64,000 bases of DNA from GCA-2746605 sp963704835. GTDB taxonomy: Bacteria > Bacteroidota > Ignavibacteria > Ignavibacteriales > Melioribacteraceae. The DNA lies in the NCBI GenBank assembly GCA_963704835.1, contig CAVPHW010000020.1, positions 124,001 through 188,000 of the forward strand, read 5' to 3'. Below, piece by piece: positions 56,884 through 64,000 of this stretch; position 1 is the stretch's first letter; each line of letters starts with the position of its first letter. Under the pieces are notes generated by a model. The model did not search any database and was not told the origin of the DNA. It saw only the letters and a program-made list of their open reading frames with translations. The translations under genes and the position numbers were made by a program.

Positions 56884-59800
56884 ATGTCCAAAAAAAACGG
56901 AACTAAGAATATCTGGAAAAGCATAAAAGAATTTCAAGAAGATCCTGAAGTTTTAGAAGCAAAACTGCATGAATTTAAGGAAGGCGTTACTGAAGAATTT
57001 GATCTTGAAAATTCATCTGCTTTTTCTAGAAGAAAATTTTTGGCTGTACTAGCTGCTTCAACCGCATATGTAACAACTGCGTGTACTGATTATAGAGATA
57101 AAGGAGAGATAGTTCCCTACATAAAAAGACCTGAAGAAATTTTACCTGGAAAACCAACTTATTATGCATCAACTTTTTCAGATGACGGAATAAGTTATGG
57201 AATTTTAGTAAAAACCAGAGAAGGACGCCCAATAAAAATTTTAGGAAATCCTGATGATCCTATAAATAAGGGAAAAATTCCATCTAAAGTTCATGCAAGT
57301 ATTCTAAATTTATATGATCCCGAAAGAATACAAAACCCAACAAAATTAAAAGTAAAGTCAACTTGGGAAAAAGTAAATAAAGAAATTTCAGAAAAGCTAA
57401 ATATTTCTTTGACTGAAAATAAGGAAATAGCACTTTTCACTAATCCACTTACTTCGCCAACTACCCTTAAAGTTATTGAAGATTTTAAGAATAAATATTC
57501 TACTGTAAAAGTTTATACTACTCAGTTAGCTAATAATAATAATTGCTTAAGTGCTTGGAAGAAAAGCTTCAATACGAATATTTTGCCCTCAATTCAGTGG
57601 GATAAAGCTAAAGTTGTTGTTGCACTTGAATCTGATTTCTTAGGTAAAGAGGGGAATACTGTAGAAAATAGATTGCTTTATTCTCAAAGTAGAGATGTTG
57701 TTAATACTAATCAACTAAACAAACTTTATGCTGTTGAAGGTGCAATGTCACTTACAGGAATGAATGCTGACGTTCGGTTAAGATTAAATCCGCAACTTCA
57801 GTTTAGTTTTGTTTTAAGTGTAATGAATGAATTAATTAAAATGGGTTCAATTAATTCAAGCGATGTTAGCAGCAATGTTTTGGATATGATTAATAGTAAA
57901 TCTTTGAAAAATTTTGCCTCTGAAAGTGGGTTGAAAATCGAATATTTGAAAGAATTAGTTACGAGCATATCAAAAAATAAGAATGAAACAATTTTCTCTG
58001 TGGGTAATGCATTACCTGAAGAAGTGCATATTATTTCTAATTTATTAAATGAAATGTTGGGAAGCAGTACCCTTTATAATTTTGAAAATGGATATTTAAT
58101 AAATTCTGAATTATCTACTTCTGCTGAGTTACTTGAGTTTGTGAGTAATTGCAATAAAGGTAAGGTTGGAGCAATAATTAATTTTGATTCTAATCCAGTT
58201 TATGAATTCCCAAACTCGTTGGGTTTTACTGAAGCATTTAATAGCATTGAAAATACAATATCTCTTTCTGAATCATTAAATGAAACGGTAGCTATATCAA
58301 CCTATGTACTCCCAGTTCATAATTATCTTGAAGCTTGGGGTGATCATCACACTAGAAACGGAATTATATCGCTACAACAACCTGTTATTTCTCCTCTTTT
58401 TGATACAAAGCAGAAAGAAGAAATATTACTCTCTTGGATTCAAAGTGAGAATCTAAACTACCATTCTTATTTAAAAGAGAACCTTAAAAATTATAATTAT
58501 TCAATTAGTAAAACTGTTGCAAATTTTGATACTTATTGGCTAACGGGCCTTCATGATGGCATTCTTAGAGCACCTGTTCAGCAAGCTCCAGTAAATAAAT
58601 TGGACCAGGCAATAGTTAAAAAACTAAATGTTACAATGAATGGGTTAACAGTTCTCATTCAGGATAATTACACGATTGGTACAGGGAAGTATTCAAATAA
58701 TGGCTGGTTGCAAGAATTACCTCATCCAGTTACAAAAACAACATGGGATAACTTTGCTGCCTTTGCGCCTAAAACTGCCGAAAAATTGAATATTGAAAAC
58801 GATGATTTAATTAAAATTTCGGTAAATAGTAAAGAAATTCAGATTGTTGCTTTTGTTCAGCCTGGAATGGCGGAGAATACTATTGCAATTGAACTTGGAT
58901 ATGGCAGATCTGATTCTGGCGAAGTTTCTAATGAGGTTGGGTTTAACTTAAGTAATCTGTTAAATGAAAAGAATTTATCACAATATATTTTTGATAATGC
59001 TTCCGTTACAAAAACTGGTGAGATATATAAATTAGCTTCAACACAAGAACATCATGCGTTAGATGATGAATTTGTTAAAGACTTTCACAGAATAAGAAAT
59101 ATTATTCAGGAAGGAACTTTAGAAGAATATAAGAATAATCCAAAATTTTTAAATAAGTATAAGTATGAGATTTTCAGTATTACAGATTCCCATGAGTATA
59201 AAAATGAAAAATGGGCGATGAGTATTGATTTGAATAAGTGTTTGGGTTGTTCAGAATGTGTTAGTTCGTGTAATGTTGAAAATAATGTCCCTGTAGTCGG
59301 TAAAGATCAAGTTGCACGCGGAAGAGAAATGCAATGGATAAGAATTGATAGGTATTATAGTGGAACCCCTGAAGAACCAATAGTTAGTACACAACCTATG
59401 TTATGCCAGCACTGTGATAATGCTCCTTGTGAGAATGTTTGTCCAGTTAATGCAACTAACCACAGTCCTGATGGATTGAACCAGATGGCTTATAATAGAT
59501 GTGTTGGAACTCGATATTGTGCGAACAACTGTCCTTATAAAGTTAGAAGATTTAACTTTTATAACTTTAGAGATAATTTCTCTGATTCCTATTATGAGAA
59601 TGAATTAACTTCTTTAGTTCATAATCCAGAAGTTACAGTTCGATCAAGAGGAGTAATCGAAAAATGTTCATTCTGTGTTCAAAATATTATGGAAGCTAGA
59701 GAAAATGCAATAAGAGAAGATAGACCTCTTAAAGCAAATGAAGTTAAAACGGCTTGTCAATCGGCATGTCCAACCAATGCAATTGAATTCGGTGATTCAA

Positions 59801-59931
59801 ATAATCCTGAATCATATGTTACAAAATATAGAGAACACGATTTAAATTATCACGTTTTGGAAGATTTAAATGTTAAACCAAATGTTACATATTTAGCTAA
59901 AATTAGAAATACTCATTCGGAGGATGTTTAG
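56884..59931 (+). CDS. actB: Alternative complex III subunit ActB, molybdopterin-oxidoreductase-like iron-sulfur protein
   Basis: 1015 residues. A Tat-variant signal with Arg49-Arg50 (SRRKFLAVLAAS) lies after a 48-residue N-terminal extension, the known 'TAT-variant-translocated' type. The first part is a molybdopterin-oxidoreductase fold without visible cofactor residues; the C-terminal part has four Fe-S cluster sets, beginning with CLGCSECVSSC (Cys786) and then CQHCDNAPCENVC, CVGTRYCANNC and KCSFC...CQSACPTNAI. Electrons run from quinol through these clusters. Exported by Tat (tatC upstream). Stop overlaps the actC start. Confidence 0.93.
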   Translation: MSKKNGTKNIWKSIKEFQEDPEVLEAKLHEFKEGVTEEFDLENSSAFSRRKFLAVLAASTAYVTTACTDYRDKGEIVPYIKRPEEILPGKPTYYASTFSDDGISYGILVKTREGRPIKILGNPDDPINKGKIPSKVHASILNLYDPERIQNPTKLKVKSTWEKVNKEISEKLNISLTENKEIALFTNPLTSPTTLKVIEDFKNKYSTVKVYTTQLANNNNCLSAWKKSFNTNILPSIQWDKAKVVVALESDFLGKEGNTVENRLLYSQSRDVVNTNQLNKLYAVEGAMSLTGMNADVRLRLNPQLQFSFVLSVMNELIKMGSINSSDVSSNVLDMINSKSLKNFASESGLKIEYLKELVTSISKNKNETIFSVGNALPEEVHIISNLLNEMLGSSTLYNFENGYLINSELSTSAELLEFVSNCNKGKVGAIINFDSNPVYEFPNSLGFTEAFNSIENTISLSESLNETVAISTYVLPVHNYLEAWGDHHTRNGIISLQQPVISPLFDTKQKEEILLSWIQSENLNYHSYLKENLKNYNYSISKTVANFDTYWLTGLHDGILRAPVQQAPVNKLDQAIVKKLNVTMNGLTVLIQDNYTIGTGKYSNNGWLQELPHPVTKTTWDNFAAFAPKTAEKLNIENDDLIKISVNSKEIQIVAFVQPGMAENTIAIELGYGRSDSGEVSNEVGFNLSNLLNEKNLSQYIFDNASVTKTGEIYKLASTQEHHALDDEFVKDFHRIRNIIQEGTLEEYKNNPKFLNKYKYEIFSITDSHEYKNEKWAMSIDLNKCLGCSECVSSCNVENNVPVVGKDQVARGREMQWIRIDRYYSGTPEEPIVSTQPMLCQHCDNAPCENVCPVNATNHSPDGLNQMAYNRCVGTRYCANNCPYKVRRFNFYNFRDNFSDSYYENELTSLVHNPEVTVRSRGVIEKCSFCVQNIMEARENAIREDRPLKANEVKTACQSACPTNAIEFGDSNNPESYVTKYREHDLNYHVLEDLNVKPNVTYLAKIRNTHSEDV

Positions 59932-61301
59932 TGGGTGGTATTGATTTTACAAAAGAATTATCTGTAGTAGAAGGCAAACCGTCTTTAAGGTCTTTAGATG
60001 AAATAATCTCTAAACCTCTAAATACTAAACCAGATATAAAATTTTACATTGCGCTGTCGGTCACTCTAACAATGTTGACTATTGGTGCTATTGGAACTAT
60101 TGCATCATTGTATTATGGAACGGGACTTTGGGGCAATAACAATCCAGTTGGTTGGGGTTTACCAATTGTTAATTTTGTTTTTTGGATTGGTATTGGTCAC
60201 GCTGGAACTTTAATCTCTGCTATATTGTTTTTATTTAGACAAAAATGGAGAACCGGAATTGCCAGATTTGCAGAAGGGATGACCATATTTGCTGTAATGA
60301 CGGCAATGATTTTCCCAATTATGCATACTGGTCGTCCATGGATTGCTGCAGTGTATCTTTTGCCATACCCAAACCAGCATTCGTTATGGGTTAATTTTAC
60401 TTCACCTTTACTTTGGGACGTTTTTGCTGTTTCAACTTATTTTACAGTATCATTTGTCTTTTGGTATATTGGTCTAATTCCAGATTTTGCAACTTTAAGA
60501 GACAGAACTACAAATAAGATCAAAAAAATTATTTACTCAATTACAAGCTTAGGCTGGAGACATTCCAATAGGCACTGGCAAAATTATGAATTAATGTATT
60601 TAATTCTTGCTGGATTTGCAACACCTCTGGTATTATCGGTTCACACAATAGTAAGCTTTGATTTTGCTGTTGCAATTTTGCCTGGATGGCACACAACTAT
60701 TTTCCCTCCATATTTTGTTGCTGGTGCTGTATTCTCTGGTTTTGCAATGGTACAGAATGTTTTGATTTTTATAAGAAAGATTTTTAACTACCAGCATATT
60801 ATTACGATGGATACCCTTGAGAAAATGAATAAAATCATTTTACTTACGGGTATGATGGTTGGCTATGCTTACTCAATGGAATTTTTTATGGCGTGGTATA
60901 GTGGTGTTCAACCCGAATTTTTTGCATTTATGAATAGAGCATTTGGGGATTACTACTGGGCTTATTGGATTATGTTCACATGTAACGTATTCATCCCTCA
61001 ATTATTTTGGTTCAAAAAAATTAGAAGGTCAATACCAACAATGTTTATTATCGCCGTTTTTGTAAATGTTGGTATGTGGTTTGAAAGATTTGTAATTACA
61101 GTTACTTCATTATCTCGAGATTATTTACCTTCCAGTTGGGCATACTATAAACCAACTTTAACAGATGCGTCATTGTTAATAGGTAGTTTTGGATTATTTT
61201 TTACTTTAGTTTTGTTGTTCACAAAATCCCTACCCGTAATTTCAATATCCGAGGTTAAAGCTGTCGTTGATGGTGCACAACCAACTCATGGAGATCATTA
61301 A
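59931..61301 (+). CDS. actC: Alternative complex III subunit ActC, NrfD-family membrane subunit
   Basis: 456 residues with about ten helices of the NrfD/PsrC family. GTG start overlaps the actB stop by one base. Visible helices include FVFWIGIGHAGTLISAILFLF, the Asp/His-rich TGRPWIAAVYLLPYPNQ and a long end section. The His-rich GWRHSNRHWQNYE loop is typical. The subunit binds quinol and may take part in proton movement. Stop is followed directly by actD-actE. Confidence 0.93.
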   Translation: MGGIDFTKELSVVEGKPSLRSLDEIISKPLNTKPDIKFYIALSVTLTMLTIGAIGTIASLYYGTGLWGNNNPVGWGLPIVNFVFWIGIGHAGTLISAILFLFRQKWRTGIARFAEGMTIFAVMTAMIFPIMHTGRPWIAAVYLLPYPNQHSLWVNFTSPLLWDVFAVSTYFTVSFVFWYIGLIPDFATLRDRTTNKIKKIIYSITSLGWRHSNRHWQNYELMYLILAGFATPLVLSVHTIVSFDFAVAILPGWHTTIFPPYFVAGAVFSGFAMVQNVLIFIRKIFNYQHIITMDTLEKMNKIILLTGMMVGYAYSMEFFMAWYSGVQPEFFAFMNRAFGDYYWAYWIMFTCNVFIPQLFWFKKIRRSIPTMFIIAVFVNVGMWFERFVITVTSLSRDYLPSSWAYYKPTLTDASLLIGSFGLFFTLVLLFTKSLPVISISEVKAVVDGAQPTHGDH

Positions 61302-61302
61302 G

Positions 61303-62436
61303 ATGAGTGATAAATTATTTGCATACACCGCTTTGTTTGATACACCTAATGATATAATTCATGCAGCTAAAGTTATTGCAGGCAAAGGATATACTAAGTT
61401 CGATGTGAATACTCCTTACCCAGTTCATGGTATGGATAGAGCAATGAAACTACCAGATTCTAAGCTTGGATTTGTTACATTGTTTGCTGGTTTAGGCGGA
61501 ACTGCTCTTGCTCTTGCTACTATGGGTTGGATGATGGGAATTGATTATCCGGTTGTAATTGGCGGTAAACCATTTTTTCCATTACCTGCATTTATTCCAA
61601 TTACGTTTGAGTTAACAGTGCTCTTGGCTACATTAACAACAGTAGCTGCACTTTTGTTCTTTTTCTTTAAACTTCCAAATAATAAACATCCGCTTCACGA
61701 TACTAACTATATGAAAAATGTTTCTTCAGATAAATATGGTGTCTACATTGAAGCGATTGATCCGAAGTTCAATTTTGAGGAAGTGAAGGTATTATTAAAA
61801 AGTTTGAATGCCTCTGTTATTGAGCCTGTTTATTTTGATAAAGATGAGGTCAATTTTAAGGCGAAAGTTGCGGATCCAAAATTCTTGGCATTCTTATTTG
61901 TTATAGCAATGTTTGTTTCGGTCTCGACCTATTTACATCTGAATAAATTATTATATATGGTTCCCTTTAATTGGATGGACGATCAAGAAAAAGTTGTGCC
62001 ACAATCAACTTCTAATATTTTTGAAAATAATTCTGGAATGCAGCAGCCTGTTGAAGGAACCGTTGCAAGAGGATTTATTCCTTATGCTTTTAAAGGAAAA
62101 CCTGATGAGGCTGGAGAGTTTCTTGTTAATCCTTTAATACCAAATGATAAAAATTTACAAATTGGTAAAACCAAGTTTAATACATACTGCAGCCCTTGCC
62201 ATGGTTATTTAGGTGAAGGCGATAGTAGATTAAGAGGTAATTTCCCAAATCCGCCAAGTATACATTCAGAAAAAGTGAGAACTTGGTCCGATGGCAGAAT
62301 TTATCATGTAATTGTAGAAGGGCAAAATGTAATGCCGTCTTATACGTCGCAGCTTTCTAGAGAAGAAAGGTGGGCGGTAGTAAATTATATGCGTGTTCTT
62401 CAAAGGTCATTAAATGCTAAGGAGACTGATTTATAA
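61303..62436 (+). CDS. Fused ActD (DUF3341) and ActE (monohaem cytochrome c) of ACIII
   Basis: 377 residues from the ATG at 61303; the earlier frame from 61267 overlaps actC by 35 bases and adds 12 unlikely residues. Residues about 1-170 are the DUF3341/ActD domain with two helices (LGFVTLFAGLGGTALAL and ITFELTVLLATLTTVAAL). A further helix (about 200-220) leads to a C-terminal cytochrome c with Cys296-x2-Cys-His300 (YCSPCHG) and the distal Met in NVMPSYT. In many genomes these are two genes. The stop overlaps the actF start by one base. Confidence 0.85.
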   Translation: MSDKLFAYTALFDTPNDIIHAAKVIAGKGYTKFDVNTPYPVHGMDRAMKLPDSKLGFVTLFAGLGGTALALATMGWMMGIDYPVVIGGKPFFPLPAFIPITFELTVLLATLTTVAALLFFFFKLPNNKHPLHDTNYMKNVSSDKYGVYIEAIDPKFNFEEVKVLLKSLNASVIEPVYFDKDEVNFKAKVADPKFLAFLFVIAMFVSVSTYLHLNKLLYMVPFNWMDDQEKVVPQSTSNIFENNSGMQQPVEGTVARGFIPYAFKGKPDEAGEFLVNPLIPNDKNLQIGKTKFNTYCSPCHGYLGEGDSRLRGNFPNPPSIHSEKVRTWSDGRIYHVIVEGQNVMPSYTSQLSREERWAVVNYMRVLQRSLNAKETDL

Positions 62437-63629
62437 TGAGTTCAGCCTTAAATCAAGAAATTGAATATATTAAAAAAGATTTGCCTCCGATTTTCAAGCA
62501 AATTGCAATTGGGTTATCAGTTGTTGGTCTCATACTTATTGTGCTTGCTTATTTTACTGATGCAACCAGAAGTGCATTCAATAATGTTATTCTTTTAATG
62601 TTCGTAACAAGTATCGGTTTGGGGTCTTTATTTTTAATCGCTATTGAAAATCTTAGCGGAGCCGTTTGGAGCACTCCATTTAGAAGAGTTGCAGAAATAC
62701 TTGCATCTACACTTTTAATTGTGCCATTCTTAGCAATTCCAATTTATTTTAATCTTCATGATTTATATCATTGGACACATCTGGATGTTGTTTCAACTGA
62801 TAAATTATTATCCCACAAAAGTGGCTATCTAAATGAAATGTTTTTTACTATAAGGATTATTGGCTATTTCGTTTTGTGGATTCTCTTTTATTGGTTGTTG
62901 ACAAAGAATTCAAAAATGCAGGATATTACTAAAGATCAATCTTTAACAAAAAAGAATATCAAATTGTCAGCAATCTTCATTCCATTTTTTGCAATTACAA
63001 TTACATTTTCCTCAATTGATTGGATGATGAGTCTTGAGCCACATTGGTTTTCTACAATTTTTGGCGTTTACTATTTTTCCGGTACATTCTTAGCAGCTTT
63101 GTGTATGATAACCTTTTTTGTTGTTTATTTTCATGAAAAGGGTCTTTTCCCAAAGGGGATTGTTACCGATCATTATTATAGTTTTGGAGCATTAATATAT
63201 GGATTTGTTAACTTTTGGGCATATATTGCTTTCAGTCAATTCATGCTTATATGGTATGCAAACTTACCGGAAGAAACATTTTGGTACTTAAATAGAATTG
63301 AAGGTACTTGGTTAATATTTTCAATTATTTTCGTTTTTGTTCACTTTTTAATTCCATTTTTTGCATTGGTTTCCCAACCTGCTAAAACAAACGGAAGTAG
63401 ATTAAAATTTATGGCAATTTGGTTGCTTGTTGCTCATTTTTTTGATTTATACTTTCTTGTGATGCCAACTTTTAGTCCCGATGGATTTTTATTTGGGTGG
63501 ATTGAACTAGGCTTTATTCTATTTGGGTTTGGAATAGTGTTTCTAGTTTTTTCAATAAAAGCTAAAGGTGAAAATTTAATCCCAATTGGGGATCCGAAAA
63601 TTAAAAGGGGAATAGATTTTAGGCTTTAA
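62436..63629 (+). CDS. actF: Alternative complex III subunit ActF, NrfD-like membrane subunit
   Basis: 397 residues with about ten helices, paralogue of ActC. Marks are AVWSTPFRRVAEILASTLL, a His-containing HDLYHWTH loop, SSIDWMMSLEPHWFSTIFGVYYFSG and a YGFVNFWAYIAFSQFMLIWYANLPEE stretch (quoted in parts) characteristic of quinol:cytochrome c oxidoreductase ActF. ATG overlaps the preceding stop. Final core gene of the operon. Confidence 0.92.
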   Translation: MSSALNQEIEYIKKDLPPIFKQIAIGLSVVGLILIVLAYFTDATRSAFNNVILLMFVTSIGLGSLFLIAIENLSGAVWSTPFRRVAEILASTLLIVPFLAIPIYFNLHDLYHWTHLDVVSTDKLLSHKSGYLNEMFFTIRIIGYFVLWILFYWLLTKNSKMQDITKDQSLTKKNIKLSAIFIPFFAITITFSSIDWMMSLEPHWFSTIFGVYYFSGTFLAALCMITFFVVYFHEKGLFPKGIVTDHYYSFGALIYGFVNFWAYIAFSQFMLIWYANLPEETFWYLNRIEGTWLIFSIIFVFVHFLIPFFALVSQPAKTNGSRLKFMAIWLLVAHFFDLYFLVMPTFSPDGFLFGWIELGFILFGFGIVFLVFSIKAKGENLIPIGDPKIKRGIDFRL

Positions 63630-63644
63630 TAAAAGAGATAATTT

Positions 63645-64000
63645 ATGAAAGAAAAGAACAGTTTTGAAACAGAGTTAGAATTTAAGTCATTACCCAAAAC
63701 GCCATCCAAATTGTTCTGGTTGGTATTCCCTTATTATACAGTTTTGTTTTTGGTTCTAGGAATCTACTTTGTTAAACATATAGATTATGCTTCACTTAAT
63801 ACTGTTCCTGCTATATTTACTGATTCACTAGTTATTACTGCTAATGTAGATGTAAAAAAAGGTAGTATTATGCCTGCTATTGATTTAAATATCATTTCTA
63901 ATCCAACGAGTGAATTAGTTTCAAAAGGAAAAGTTTTATATAATACTAATTGTACATCATGTCATGGCGAAGAAGGTAAAGGTGATGGTGTTGCTGCTGT
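63645..64000 (+). CDS. Cytochrome c (ACIII operon end), cut off by the window end
   Basis: First 118 codons only; the gene runs past 64000. One N-terminal membrane helix (about residues 25-42, FPYYTVLFLVLGIYFVKHI), then a cytochrome c domain start GKVLYNTNCTSCHGEEGKGDG with the C-x2-CH haem motif. It lies 15 bases after actF and is likely the electron-output cytochrome of the complex or the link to the terminal oxidase. Ribosome site AAAAGAGA precedes the ATG. Confidence 0.8.
   Translation, partial: MKEKNSFETELEFKSLPKTPSKLFWLVFPYYTVLFLVLGIYFVKHIDYASLNTVPAIFTDSLVITANVDVKKGSIMPAIDLNIISNPTSELVSKGKVLYNTNCTSCHGEEGKGDGVAA

Noticed and set aside
1..64000. tRNA genes, CRISPR arrays, prophage or complete insertion sequences
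   Set aside because: No clover-leaf-like GC-rich block, regular repeat-spacer pattern, integrase, transposase or phage structural gene was seen.

Overview
The window looks like a chromosomal segment of a Gram-negative bacterium from the Bacteroidota/Chlorobiota/Ignavibacteriota group, most likely an Ignavibacteria relative. The reasons are the very AT-rich DNA, two proteins ending in type IX secretion (T9SS) type A sorting domains, an alternative complex III (ACIII) operon, many outer-membrane beta-barrels and lipoproteins, and several TTG and GTG starts. The lineage is inferred from gene content only; no marker rRNA is present. I see no tRNA, rRNA, CRISPR array, prophage or complete insertion sequence.

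Region 1 (1-12.1 kb, almost all on the minus strand) is an envelope/stress-like block. It holds a LysE exporter, tiny membrane proteins (Thivi_2564-like and lmo0937-like), a glycine-zipper/OmpA lipoprotein, barrels, an AI-2E-type transporter, an mlaE-mlaF-mlaD (MCE) lipid transport operon, two tandem LuxR-type response regulators and a TonB-dependent receptor. Four minus-strand genes here share a 34-bp upstream element; at three of them it lies 24-25 bp above a sigma70-like -35 box. This is the most interesting regulatory signal in the window and looks like an undescribed local regulon that includes the response regulator itself. From about 5.06 to 12.1 kb nearly every gene carries single-base frameshifts, although the encoded residues remain recognisable on both sides of each one.

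Region 2 (12.2-31.9 kb, plus strand) holds a membrane metallopeptidase with a C-terminal TPR-like region, CCA-adding enzyme, a TolC-MacA-MacB type efflux operon with tandem permeases and an inserted four-helix-bundle gene, a very large outer-membrane barrel, Nudix and PAP2 enzymes, a PfkB kinase with mtnA, recO and a DegP/HtrA protease ended by a strong terminator.

Region 3 (31.9-47 kb) holds a Kelch-like lipoprotein gene bracketed by two near-identical terminators, chorismate synthase, an MBL hydrolase, an ABC importer pair whose ATPase has lost most catalytic motifs, an acyl-CoA carboxylase beta subunit, a DUF1207-like barrel, a six-LysM lytic transglycosylase, two tandem T9SS-secreted paralogues, NamZ and imidazolonepropionase.

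Region 4 (47.1-64 kb, plus strand) holds glycogen synthase, a GmhB-like phosphatase, an envelope lipoprotein/barrel/TPR trio, glyA interrupted by two single-base insertions, tatC, a polyprenyl synthase, and the ACIII respiratory operon (actA, a 55-residue ORF, actB, actC, a fused actD-actE, actF and a final cytochrome c gene cut by the window end). TatC immediately upstream fits the Tat-type signal of ActB, and the polyprenyl synthase fits quinone supply to ACIII.
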